Positions 9,849-22,900 of a stretch of DNA of 64,000 nucleotides are shown piece by piece. Within the stretch, counting starts at the first letter, position 1. Every line of letters begins with the position of its first letter. The stretch covers positions 13,680,813 through 13,744,812 of the forward strand of contig CM075852.1 of the NCBI GenBank assembly GCA_037975125.1, given 5' to 3'. Made by a program: the position numbers and the translations under genes. A model generated the notes under the pieces. That model saw nothing but the letters and a program-made list of their open reading frames with translations, was not told the origin of the DNA and did no database searches. The DNA comes from Latrodectus hesperus. Its lineage: Eukaryota; Arthropoda; Arachnida; Araneae; Theridiidae.

Positions 9849-12129
9849 TTGAAAATGTGTACGATTAAGAAATACTCTTTGGGGTCTGAAACACATGATC
9901 TTTTAATTGTGTTGAAGAGTATTTTGTTCTTTAATTCAAAGGAAATGAATTTAGAAATTGTGTTTGAATTCAGGTAAGGAAACGTGATGTTTGACTAAAA
10001 TGATGTTTAGAAGGAAGAAGGAATTTTTCTTCAGAAAAATTCCTTCTGATTAGAAATGTGCTTAATGACGGATTATATGCTTACTAATATTTTTCTGTAA
10101 AAACTTCCCTGTATATATTGTGCTTATCTTTGAAAGCTATTTTTAAAATGAAAATTTTCGTTTGCAATTACAATCAAACGTGATAAAAATGTAAACACAT
10201 TCATCTATGACTTGTTTGTAAACAATGATACTCCAAGAGATGTAGATCTTAGTTTTGTTATACTGATATTTTCAAGAGTGTAGGAATTTTATTAATGTCC
10301 CTTACATTTCATGTATGAGGATAATATAAAAGTTATTTAATCAATTTTAACTTTGAAGAACATTTAGGCTTAATTTTTTGAAAGATACATTGCTAGTGCA
10401 TTCAATGCTTTAGCAGTTTTCTTAATAAGCCGACGATTCCATTTATTTTTCTCAATGATGAAAGATTTTTTTAATCATGAAGCTTATTTTGAATAGAGGT
10501 GTGGTGACATTATTTTCTTTATATCTCCTGTTGTATTTAAATTCTGATTAATTTTTCAATCAGTGAGTAATACCCAATAATCACCTCTTATTTCAAAATT
10601 TGTTTCTTTTGGGAAATAAATTAACAAAGCCTTTAATATTTAAAAAATATATAGTGAAACTGTATTGTTGTATTGATATTAAATTTTTATACCAATTTCC
10701 TTTTAAATTTATAATTATGAAAGTTCATGGGTGCCAAATTACACATCTATATTAATACACACATAGTTCTATTTATGTTTTATGTATTTTTTAACATTAG
10801 TAAAAAATGAAATACATTCTATTATACACTGAAATAGAAATGTGTTTTTTTATTGTGCATATAAACCCATAAAATGTAATATAAAGTTGATAAGTAATTA
10901 TGACATGTAATTTTAAATGACTTCTGACCATTTATTTTAAATTAATATGTTCAAATAACCTTATATAAATTCATGTTCATTAAATAAATATGAATTTAAT
11001 GAGATTAACTCTGTGACTTATGTTTTTAACCAAGTTATGTTTTAAAATTTACTCAAGATTTCATGTTTCATAATAGCTATTTCATTAATTAAAACCTATT
11101 TAGAATATCCATTTCATCTAAGTCTACAATTTATTGTTTTAATAATATTTTTCTAATCTAACAAGTAACCAATTAATGTTTCAGTTTATGTAATATTTGG
11201 AAATTACATTAAAATTAATATCTTCTTGAATATAGTTTAGGCAGTCTATGTTATGCTTATATTTTTTCAGTGTAAAATTCTAAAATTAATCTAATAGGTT
11301 AGTTGTTTTTTTAGTACTAGTGTTTGATAAATTAAACTACCATATATTTAAAAACATAAATTTAAAGTAGTAATTCTTAAATTCAAAATTTCTTCACAAG
11401 GTAACACATTTTATTAGTGAAAAGAATTTCAGCTGTATCCATGAATTAAAATTAACTAAATTATAATTGAGTATCACTTTTTTTTATTAAAATATATGTT
11501 AATTTTTTATTAAAAGAATAAGTTAGAATATGAATAAGGTATTATGTATTCATTATATTAATATTTTATTCTTAAAATTAGATTTAGCAAAATTAGCATA
11601 TTTCTATTAGATTCAACTTATTTTTTCAAAGCTCATAATCATTTGTTTATATAATAATTATATTTGCTCAAGACTTCAAACATATGGTCTGCATCATTTC
11701 TAATTTGTCTACAAAAGTATCTAATCCTTAAAAATAGGAAGCACTATTTTTTAGATGCAAAAACTTTCCTTATTTTCACATTACATATTAATTTTAAAAG
11801 CAGTTATAATTATTATTTTTGACATAATAAGTATATATTGTTGAAGTGGTCTTATTTTTTCAGTTTACAATGCAGTTAAATTTAAATGGGTAATCAGAAA
11901 GTGAAGTTACATGTTACTGGTTTAAAAATGCTTTGATTTTTATTAATATTAACTTTGTGTTAATGAGTGTTGTGATAATTATTAATATTTTAATTTATAA
12001 TTTTCAGTTCTGTAATTATTCATTTAAATTGATCTGATTTTGAAACCAGTTTGTTATAGATTTTTGTAAACTTTTGTAGTGTATGCCTCTATACATGTAA
12101 TAGATTGTCGTGTACAGAGCATGGTGCTT

Positions 12130-12235
12130 ACTATTTGATTGCTACTTTTTAGCAACTTTGGCTCAACTGCTTGTGGAGTTCATTCTCACCTCTGGTGTAA
12201 AGTTTAGAAATCCACTTATAAGTGTGGTAAAATCC
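12130..12235 (+). mobile_element. tRNA-derived SINE, degraded copy
   Basis: Aligned with the intact copy at 15683-15866, this keeps GGCTCAACTGCTTGTGGAGTTC, a relic of the box-B region, and the downstream AGAAATCCACTT word. Box A is barely recognisable and the 3' tail is lost. Confidence 0.4.
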
Positions 12236-12452
12236 TAGGATTTGTATGCATTTCGTCCGTTTTTTAAAAATGTCGCCAGTAGCAAAATTACAAGATTTCG
12301 AAATGCAAAATGTCTAAAGTGCCATAACCCACCAAACCTTGCCAAATTAACAACAGGTCTCGGTAAAATCATTGTTTTCAAAATCTTGATTGTGCTCTAT
12401 CTCAAATTTTAAATACTGCAATATTGCACTATTTTTGATATTTTTTAATTAA

Positions 12453-12575
12453 TCAAAAGAATAAAAACACTTTAATAATACACCGTATTCAACAAAACAA
12501 AGCAGATATAAACACCTATATTATAAATATAAAATTCATTTTTATGAAAACTCTGGTTTCTAAACAACTCAGATT
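12453..12575. repeat. imperfect direct repeat, copy 1
   Basis: Begins with a CAAAAGAATAAAAACACTTTA word and ends near ATGAAAACTCTGGTTTCTAA. It aligns end to end with 12847-12980 at a distance of about 395 bp, with small gaps. It is probably part of a duplicated or two-domain transposable element. Confidence 0.6.
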
Positions 12576-12846
12576 TAAATCATAGTTATCAAAATCCCGA
12601 TCGCGTTCGATTTCCAACTTTGAATACCACACTCTCCCACTATTTTCGATTAAAAATATTGAATATTTTATACTTACTTAGTGAGGAACTACAGAACTAA
12701 GAGCTACAAACTTAACCACATATGTTTTACAAAATTAACATATTATAAAATCAATATAAATCTATAAATGTCAATACGTTAAATAAAAATTTTTAATTGG
12801 ACAATAAAAAATAATTACAATCAATTTTTTAAATTTCTTTTAACTA

Positions 12847-12980
12847 TTCAAAAGAATAAAAACACTTTAAAATACACAGTATATAACGAAACCAAGCAAG
12901 TATTAACAACTGTGTCATAAATCAAAAATGTAAATAACATCACTTTTAATGAAAACACTGGTTTATAATTAACCGGGCAC
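12847..12980. repeat. imperfect direct repeat, copy 2
   Basis: Shares with copy 1 the words CAAAAGAATAAAAACACTTT, a TACAC(C/A)GTAT block, CAAAGCA/CCAAGCA and TGAAAAC(T/A)CTGGTTT. Order and spacing are preserved, which argues against chance AT-rich similarity. Confidence 0.6.
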
Positions 12981-14233
12981 TGATGCCCATCTTAAAATAG
13001 CACATTATTCTAGTTTTAATTTATCGAGTTATAAATTTTAACAAAAAACATCTTAAATATTTCTACACAATTTTAATAAATTATACATAGTTAACTATAT
13101 AAAATAGAAAATTAAATAGAATAACACAAAGTAAAAGTACTTATATAATCAAGTTCATTCGCATTCCAAATTTTAAAAAAATTTCAGAAATATAAATTAA
13201 ATATTAAAACAATAAATTACAAGTTTAGCACTTAAAAAATAACATCTAATTAACTTTTAAATTATCGGAAATTAAACAAAATTTCATACGCACGTACTTT
13301 TAAAAATAAACTTTGATAAAATAATAGACAGCTTGAGCTCAAAAGTTTCAAAAATGACAAAGGAATCAGGTTTGTTGTAATATTGCAGAGAATCACCAAG
13401 CAAATGCATTCTGACATAGTAATGTACAGATTCGGCATATTGGATACCATTACAAACTCGTAGGGTAAAGACCATATTGTCAACTTTATCGCAATCCTAA
13501 ATGTTGCCAAACATCACCAATCTCATCAAATCCACTGCAATACGTAAACTAGGATTAAGCAGTAGTGGTACTCATTACATTGATGATATCTTAATTTAAA
13601 TGAAATGCTTGTGTACTGTAGTAATTCTTGTTACTGGTCAAAATTTATGATTTAAACATCCATTGATATTCCTGCTTTGACTCCAGTTCTTATTAGGTAC
13701 ATTTCATTATGAAAGCCAAAAATTATTTCACTGTTTCCCATTTTTGTTATTTATCATTATTATACTCCTGAATTTTACTCCAAAGAATTACACCAGAATT
13801 ATTTTTCTGTAACCTCTATTCAAATCAACTTGCATTGATTTCAAGTACATACTTTTTTATTGCTATATTGTTTGTGCTCTAACCTGCAGTTCAATTGTTT
13901 ATGGATTTTATTACTGCTTAGAACATGGATATTCCTAGTTGGTTAGAGTTCATTTTAAAATGCAGATCTCAATCCAATTAGTATTTGTTAGCAAAAATTG
14001 ACTGTAGAATGTAAATCAAACTTTTATCAATAAAATGTTCTAATTTGTTTTGAGCAAATAGTCTTTATCTATTTAGCATTGAAAAAAATGCCTGTATTCT
14101 GTGCTTAAAGACTTATGTTAAGTAGGAAAGGAATAAATCTTTAATATGTTCAAAATAATTTTGATATGATATAAAAATATGTTATATTATTCTATGTATA
14201 TTCTTAGTTGAACATTTATTTTTCTCATTTCAG

Positions 14234-14304
14234 TTCTCTAAATGCTTGGTGAAATTTAATGAAGATGGCATCGTCTGCCAAACGGCGAAGCAAGGGAAGC
14301 AAAG
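14234..14304 (+). CDS. rno: JADE exon 2: 5' leader and start codon
   Basis: Acceptor TTTCTCATTTCAG, donor AAAG|GTAATT. The start codon is at 14259 ([10 protein letters not shown]) or 14265, which has A at -3 and G at +4. The residues [10 protein letters not shown] begin a basic, nuclear-localisation-like stretch that continues into exon 3. A five-codon upstream ORF (14242-14259) ends at the first ATG. Confidence 0.85.
14242..14259 (+). promoter_or_regulatory. five-codon upstream ORF overlapping the start codon
   Basis: ATG CTT GGT GAA ATT TAA lies in the leader of exon 2. Its stop codon shares one base with the ATG at 14259 (TAATG). Such stop-start overlaps can favour reinitiation or dampen translation, while the stronger ATG at 14265 lies 5 bp further on. 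Function is inference. Confidence 0.4.
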
Positions 14305-17300
14305 GTAATTATATTTTTTCTTGTTGTAATTAATACATTTTTTAAAAAGGATTTCTTGTGCTGATTCACCAGTTAAAAAGAACATTTACATGCCATTAAA
14401 TTATGTATATAAATTATTGCTGAAAAGTAATGAGCTATATTTTTTACTTTATTTCATTAGGTTTCATTTTGCTGTTTGTATTTTAATTATTGTACTTGGT
14501 CGACTCTAAAGAGAGCATACACAAGTTCCATTAAACTGATTGTTACAAGACCATCAAAATATGACTTATATAATATCTGATTATATATTTCACATTAATT
14601 GAAATTTAATTTAAAATTTGGAAGCCTTTTAGATTGTTATACTTGATTTTATAGAAACTCCATAATCATAATTTAATTTATAAAAATAACAATTTTATGT
14701 TAAGTATTTTTATATGTTTAATAATTTCTATATTTATTTTAGCTTCCGATGGCAAAAGGAAGCGGAAACATAGCGGTAGCGATGAAGATGGCCCTGGTAA
14801 AATATTGATATTTATTTCCTATTCAAATTAGATACATTGATTTTGTATGTCTTGAATTTAAAGAATTTTAGAACTTTGTTGCAGTATTCATGAGCGTTTT
14901 CACTTAAAACTTTAATTTTCATTAAAAAAAAAATAATAATTGATTCCATTTTACAAAATTATTTTAAAAGTTAAAAATAAATAATTTACTTTGTATTTAA
15001 CTTTTGTATAACATTATTCAATATTTTGACATTTTTATAATTATTAAATATATCTTTTCTGAAAGAATTATAAATACTTAAACCTGTTAACACATTAAAA
15101 TCATTCTAATACTCCCAGATGGACAATGATCTTCTGACTTTCAATTCAACAGTTCAGAGTTTCAATTCATATCTTGAATTAGATATTTGTCATGGTTGGG
15201 AATTTACCTTGAACTGTAGGCCTTGGTTAAATAAGCCCTCATTTCAAAAAGTGGCCATAAAGTAATAAATCTAATAATAACCTAGAACTGTCCATTTTTA
15301 GCAATGAGCACCCAGTTCCTCTCCTCATTTTCTTTATCATCTGATTCAACACTGGTTTTAATTTTCATATATTGACTAATGAAAGACTTTGTATCAAAAA
15401 CTTTCTTTGTTGCATTCATTTCATCTGTTTTAATGACATGGAAAGTTCAGTTCAAATTTTTAATAAAGATTTGATAAATTTAAAAATTAAAACTTCTTTA
15501 CTAAGGGTCATTTTTTGATATTTGCTTTTATCTTCCTCTTTTAAATAAATTTTTTTATTGATATATTTAAAAATCTGATTCAATTATTGTCTTTTTAAAA
15601 ATTTTAAGTTATTTTTGTTGAAATGAAACTGTTTTACTAGGTATTTTTATTTATTTATTTATGTGTGACTTAAGTTTCTTGCGCCGAGCTGGCAGCTGAA
15701 TGGTTAGCGCTCTTGCTTTCGGTTCAACAGTTCGTGGGTTCGAATCCCACCTTGGGCATGGATGTTTGTAGTGGTTCGGAATCCACTTTAAACCGTAAGT
15801 CCCGGTCTAATTAGCCCTCGTGTGCAAAAAATGACCGTTGAGCGACAAACAAACCAACCAACCAACCTTAAGTTTCTTGCCACATTTGAGGAAATGCCTT
15901 TTCAGCATTTTATAAAATATTTGCTGCTTGGCAATAGTACAAAAATATGGTACCAAACATTTTCTAACCTAAACTTAATGGCACAAGAGCCCTGTGAGGC
16001 CAAGGCCTATAATGCACGTATCTGTTTTCATGACTAGGGACTCTGGGGTAAACAATTTCTTTTCAAACAAAATTGTGCAATTTTACATAATTTTAGGCCT
16101 TGAATATCATATATTTAGAATACTTATTTTTATTTAATTATCACAGCAAATTTTTTCATGACAGAATGCTAAAAAGTTAATTTTACACAGTTTATATAAA
16201 AATATATATTAAAATTTATTTAAAATTCAAGAAATAACAGTGCTACATAGGCATGCTCCATAAATAAAGTGTATAATACAATAGTTTATTATATATTTCT
16301 TATTGTAAACAGATTTGTATTCAATAATATATTCTATTTTTTTAGCAATTTAAATAGTTTCCAAAAATATTTTCTTATAAATGTATTTATTTGAAGCATT
16401 GCATACAGTAGAGGCTTAATTTTACAAACTTATGCTGATAGGTGAATCAAAAGTTCATAAAATAGAAAAATAAAAATTAAATCATAATACTGAGTTTTAT
16501 AAAACTGCTCCCGTTTTTAAAATAAATTGTTATTGGAAAAGTTAATTAGTATTCACTGTATAAAAATCACACGTAAAATAAAATTCATATGGAAAACAAT
16601 TGAATTTCTTTTTACTCCAAAACATTTTAAACACTTTTTTTTGTCTTTTTTAGTGAAAGAAAGGATTTCACTGTTTCCTCAAAAAGTATTGCAATCTTTT
16701 AAGTGTTTGATTTGCATGTGTTCACAACATGTTTTCTTTTTCTTCTATATCCAAAAGCCTTTTTCATTCTCATAATTTTCTCAATCATTTAAGGATTAAT
16801 TAAATCATACATACAAATTACATTTGAGATAATTTTCAAAAATCCTTGACATAAAATACTGGACATTGAAGAGTTTCTTTGTTTGAAGTTCATAGAAGAA
16901 TAACTAGTCATCACTTAAGAGTTTAAGTAAATATTCTTAGTTTTCTTCAGTTCAATGATCATACTCTGATACATGTTTTGTAAGATGGGACATTAAGTTA
17001 AGTGAAAGAAATTCCACATGAATTGTTTAAAAAATCCAGGTTCTCAACATCATCAATACAATTATACGTAATTTGAATGATCAAAGTCTCCAATAAAAGC
17101 ACTATTCCAAAAAAGGGAAATTTTAGTTTTTTCAAAGATCAATAGCTTTTCCTCCTCTGTCTTAATGAGGGTCCAGCATTCACTACCATACAGAACAATT
17201 GGCTTGATTAGGGTTTTATATAGGTTCAATTTTGTATTTATAGAAATTAACCCAGATTTGAATTGGCTTCTGAGGCCATAAAAGCATCTATTAGCAAGAA

Positions 17301-19848
17301 AGATTCTATTATTAATTTCGATTTTTAAATCATTGTTACATGAGATCAAAGTTCCTAAGTAACTAAACTGTTTTACCAAATAAAAAGTATAATCACCTAT
17401 CCTCAAAGGTGTTGGGTCAAAAGTTTTATTTGTTGCAATCAGAAATTCTGCTTTGTGTGCATTAATAATAAGTCCCATTTCCTTTGCCGCATTCTCAAGC
17501 GCTACAAAAGCCTCAATGATAGATCTTTTTGATCTTCCTATGATATCAATGTCATCGGCAAAGGCAAGAAGTTGAATTGTTCTATGTAGGATAGTATCAC
17601 TGGTCTTTATACCAGAGTCTCTGATAGCCTTCTCCAAAGCAATGTTAAACAATAGACAGGACAGGGAATCTCCCTGTCTAAGGCCTTTTTCAGTAAATTC
17701 AGTAAAAAACTACTAAGTAAAAATTTAATGTAGCATACAAGCTAATTCTTTTATGAATTTCTTTTACAAAATTAATGGAAAGCAATTAAAAAAAACTTTC
17801 AACCAATATAATAATAATAAATAAAAAATTTAAGAATTCAAATAAATAAAAACCAAACAAAAAGTTAAAACATTTTGATAAATTAATTTTAAATTGAATT
17901 GAACTGGAAAAGTTCCAAACATTGTTCAAACCATTTTCTACTTAAAGCATCACCTATCTAAAAGATTGGTTTTTATTGATATAATTTATGTGCAAATAAA
18001 AGTAATTTTGTTTTATTTCAATTAATTCATTATCAATTTTCCAGAGAAGTAAGTGTGGGGTGTATTTTCTCCAGTTCTATAGATGATAAGAATATTCCTA
18101 TTTTTCTACCTTGAAATATTACATATTATGAAAATCCTACCATGTAAAATGCGACCATCAAATCAACAAGGAATAGACTTTTCATCACTAAATATATCCT
18201 AGGTCATGAGTAATATTTAAATAACAGCATTTATAAAATAGGATAATATTCAAGCAAAATTGACTTTAGATATTTCTCACCAAAATATGCAATATAATTT
18301 TCTTGTAAATATTTCCATAAATTTTTACAGATATAAATTTAGGAAAATATTTACATTAATTATTTATCTAAATTATAAATTGATATGTTTTATTATTTAT
18401 TTTTATAATTTAATATTTAAAATTAGCAACAATGATATCTTTTTATTTTTACAGCTTTTCTGTCCTCAAAATTTGCAGAACCACCAACTTCTAAGATTTA
18501 TAATAGCCGCTTTAAACACAATACTCCAGATCAAGTAAGTTAATTTGGATATAATTACCAATGTTTATTTTGGATTTATATAAAATGCTACATCTAATCA
18601 TTTATTAAAGTATTACTTAATTTTTCATTTTGTTGATTAAGTAAAAATATCTTTTTAATTTGCGCACCTAATAATGATGTTTTATTAATTGGTTCATTTC
18701 AGTAAAATGGCAAGTTACAAAATGGCATAAGAACTGTTTATTTAATAACTGATGTGTCAGAGTTCTTAAAACTATCTTTTTGTAATTCATTATTTGAAAA
18801 TTAGTAAATTATTTTTATAATTAGCTAAAATTAGTATTGAATGTTCTGATTATTTGTATTTCAGTTGTTTAGAGCAGATCTCATTAGTGCTATGAAAATA
18901 CCTGATAGTGAACCTCTTACACCTGAGGAATATTTAGTTATTGAAGATCCTTGGAAAACTGATTGGGAAAAGGGTGTACAGGTCCCAGTGAATCCTGATG
19001 GTCTTCCAGAACCAAATTTTCGGTGATAAATTTGTATTTCATATCTAAAATCCTTAATGTTTTATAATCTCGAAAGTATTACAAATTTTGAAGTCATTTT
19101 TCTACAGAATTTAAATCACAACCACTAATAATTATTTTTTATCTGGACATTGAAAATTAACTTTTATTTGTAACATCACTAAAATTATAAGGTTTCACTA
19201 CTTCAAATGTACGCTTTATGCTATCATGTGAGAGGTTATAACATTAATAAGGTGCCAAAAATTTATATATTAGTGTACATGTTCCTAGTATTACCTTTAT
19301 CAATTGATTTGATTATTTGCCTTTAATTATAAATCTTTGGTTTAGGATATTACTTATAGTTTAATCAAAATTATGTGAACAACTTTCTGTATATATTTAT
19401 GTACATGTTAATTTGGAATTAAAACTTTATTTGTTATGCATTGATTAATTTGAAAAGATAATATATTTTTAAGTATAATAATTCTTTAAGACATTATTTA
19501 AAATTTGAACATCAAAGAAAGTTCATGTATCCATTTGAAGTAGAAATGTAACAATTACAAAAATATGACTTTTGATTTGATAGTTATAAGAAATCTTGTT
19601 TTTAAAAAATTATTAATTTGATTAAGATTAGCTTACAATTTTGTTAAAATACATCCAAATAGTAATCAGCAAAAACTAAAAGTAATAAATTTATGTCCTT
19701 GTGTAAGTAATCTGTAAAAATATCTGTGCTGGTTTTTATTTAATGTAAAAATGGACTCTTTGTGTAATTTTCTGTAATGAACTGAGGCAATGTTTTATAT
19801 TTTATGTCAAATTATAAATTTTTGGACAAATAGTAATGTATATTCTGG

Positions 19849-19910
<62 letters not shown>

Positions 19911-22900
19911 AATAGCAAGCTGCCTGTTTATTTAATTTTTTTTCTTCCAGAATTTTGAGGAAGAGGAATAAGGATGCCAACTTGAAACTGTAAGTTCCTT
20001 TTTGACATTTCTATAAATTGAATCTCATCTTATATTGAGTTGATTTCTGTTTACTCAAGTAAAGATGTAGAATTTGTTTAAATATTTGAATTTTTGATTG
20101 TAAACAAAATTTTAAATTAGTTGAAGTATTTTTCTGGGAATTTGAACTGATTTCAGGGAGACTCTTTTTATCCTTTGTAAATATAAATTTATGGGTTTAA
20201 CTTATTAAAATTGTTTCAGCATCATATTTGAAATTTATGTCTTATATAAGAAATGAAAAAAAATAGTTTTGTATACCTTGATTTAATTTGTTTGTAAGCT
20301 TTAATTTCTTAAATGATTAGTGATGTCTTGTGTAATTTTAGATATCTTCAATAATATTTTTTTTTTTTGCATATTTTGTGCAAAATTAAATTACTTTTTT
20401 TACTAAAAGTTTTAAAATGTTGCATTTTAATATTGATTTTAAAATTTTGACTGAAGTAGTTAAATAAAAATTCTCTGAAGATTAATTACATTTCATTTAT
20501 TTTGTGTGTTCATGTACTCTGCTTTGGTTTTAGTGATAGTCAGAACATGAGCCTACAGCTCTATAAATGTTTCAACTTTTTTAGTGCAGCAATTCAAAAT
20601 ACTTGGCAAATAGTTTTGCTAAGGTGTCCTGTGGGAAATATTTTTGAAATAAATTCATTGATATCCATTATTCTGTTTAATTTCTAGTTTAAGATTGAAT
20701 TTGTCATGTGAAATTAAATACCTGTGGAGTGTTTCCTAATTTCTAAAATGCATTGTAATATCAATATAAATCATTTTTCTGTTAATGAGGAATTCAGGTG
20801 ATGTTATTTTAGCCTCACAACTTGGAGTCCATAATTCTAAAATTTTTCATTGTAGATCTTTAGCAATGTTGTCATGTGCATCAATAGATTCTTTTTGATT
20901 TTGATAGTTATTTCAAAAATAAGAAAGCCATTTCTCTCAGTTTGTGCATTTACTGATGTAGAAAGTTTAATGTTTGCTTGAAATTCAAATTGTATTTAGG
21001 GATAGCCATCTTATTTAAAATAAATATTGCTGCCACTTCTTGAATTTTATGTGTCATTGTTTTTTAGAACTCGGGCATGTTGAACTATGCGTTATAGGTT
21101 ATTTATATTTTATAAGAACGTGAATCATGTTGTAAACAGTGAAGTAGTAGCCTGTATCAACAAATTATATGTTTTACTAAATTAATTTTTGAAATGTTTA
21201 TTAATTTGAGGTTGCTCATCTGCTTATTGACATATCAATATGCTGAAAATGCAGTTGCCACCACAGTTTTCTAAAAGATGTGATTTATATGTTAAATATG
21301 AACAATAAAAGCAACATAAACATATTTTTCAGAGCCAAATCTGCTTATATTGCTTATGTATATATTGCATTTGATTTGTTCAATCTTTTTCTTAAAATTA
21401 TTTATATTTAACCTTTGCATATGTAAATTGAATTGTCATTAATTATTCACATTATCATTTTAGCAAACAATTATTTTATTTCTTCTTAATATATTATTGA
21501 AATAAAACTTTGAAATTTAATATTTAAAGATACTTTTATTAAGGAACTTATATTTAAAATTTTATGATTTAATTTTGTTTTAGCCCCAAAAAACTTATTC
21601 GGTTTACTCGTGATTCTTTTTCGATCCTGATGTACATGTCATGAGTTATGCGAACACACATGCAGAACGAACATGTCGATATGATATGGACAGTCTGGAT
21701 TATCATTGGCTAACATTAGTTAATCAAGATAAAGAAGACTTTGGTAAGCACTGTATCTTTTTGTATTATTAAAATTTTCTTTATTACTTCAGTTGGGATA
21801 TATATATATATATATATATATTGAAGCACCTGTTTGTGTATCCGTTTTAAATTTTGCTTAAATTACAAAATTATATACACTGTCATTATACTTTCACTAA
21901 TCCTAAATAATTGCTTTAAGTTATTTTATCAATTTTATATTAGCATATATGGCACATTTTCCATTAATCTTTTAGAAAATTAAAAAAATTTCTGATTACA
22001 AATCACATTTAAAGGGATTAAGCATATACCTATTTTGATTGTAAATCCATGCTATTTCTTACCACAAAATATGTGCAATTCAATGTATACTGGTATTCAG
22101 AATTAAGAAAGCTTGCACGTTTTGTTAAATTTGATTAGAAGAATTTAATAAAATGTAAAATTATTTCTTGGAATCAAAGTTCTAATTTATGTGTATGTGA
22201 AATGTTTGTGTGCATGTATAAAGCTAGTAGAAAACTGTTATAAACTCATAAAGCAAAATTGACTGTAACTTCTCATACATTTTATCAATTTTCTTTGTGT
22301 TTTATTGCAACACTCAATCAAAATGATGGAATTAAGTAACCATTATTGATTGACAATGGAATGTGATGGTCAATCATGGAGAGATTATAAGTAAGGCATT
22401 CTAAATTGTAAATTTGTTTGGTGCAGTCATCATTTTTTCTAACTTAAGCAAAGAATTTCTGAATATCAGATCTGTCAAGCAAGCCTTGGTAAGGTAGTTC
22501 AACAAGCAATCATAAACAATTGCAATGCATTACAGTGTAGCATAGCATGTAACATATCAGTGGGAACCATTTTCTTCACTGAAACTCTGTTCAACCTAAT
22601 CACTAATTCATGATGCCTTTTTACATTGAAGAAGCTTGTAGTTGCTATCTGTTTTTAGTCAACCAGAAACTGGATTAATGGTCTGAGCAGTGATTATGAT
22701 GACTTTACGTCCCTTCTTATCTTAAGGAGGGATTGTGAATGATGTGAATCATTGGAATAATATCTTATAATCTAATATTCACATTTTTCAGGGTATAGTT
22801 AGCTCTTATTACATTTTAATGGATCACAATTAAACTAATATATACCACTTATCAATCTTGTGGATGGATTTTCATCCTTTGAAAATGTTTGAAGTTTATT

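Larger units (their letters stand above)
9560..9973 (+). promoter_or_regulatory. rno: candidate promoter and non-coding exon 1 of the JADE gene
   Basis: This patch is richer in G and C than the surrounding DNA and ends in a strong donor, CAG|GTAAGG, with the intron starting at 9974. The next plausible acceptor (TTTCTCATTTCAG|TTCT, exon at 14234) opens the exon that carries the start codon, so a 5'-untranslated exon here with a 4.26 kb first intron is the simplest model. The transcription start is not fixed by sequence. Two GGCGGC words and one E-box palindrome lie inside. The 61-codon open frame at 9792-9977 runs through the donor and is not considered coding. Confidence 0.45.
9974..14233 (+). 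other. intron 1 (inferred) of the JADE gene
   Basis: The boundaries are GTAAGG...TTTCTCATTTCAG. The sequence is mostly AT-rich and featureless. It contains a SINE relic (about 12130-12235) and a pair of imperfect direct repeats (12453-12575 and 12847-12980). The open frames at 13262-13510 on the minus strand have no recognisable domain. Confidence 0.45.

Noticed and set aside
9792..9977. 61-codon open frame at the candidate first exon
   Set aside because: It crosses a strong splice donor, shows no conserved domain, and the JADE start codon is clearly in exon 2.
15683..15755. Considered as a functional tRNA gene
   Set aside because: The acceptor ends do not pair well and no clean anticodon arm is visible, while the flanking duplication, tail and other copies identify it as a SINE.
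21584..21743. Alternative splicing as the explanation for the exon 7 frame break
   Set aside because: Conserved sequence lies on both sides of the T-run inside one exon with no internal donor and acceptor that could remove the shift, so a base-level change is needed.
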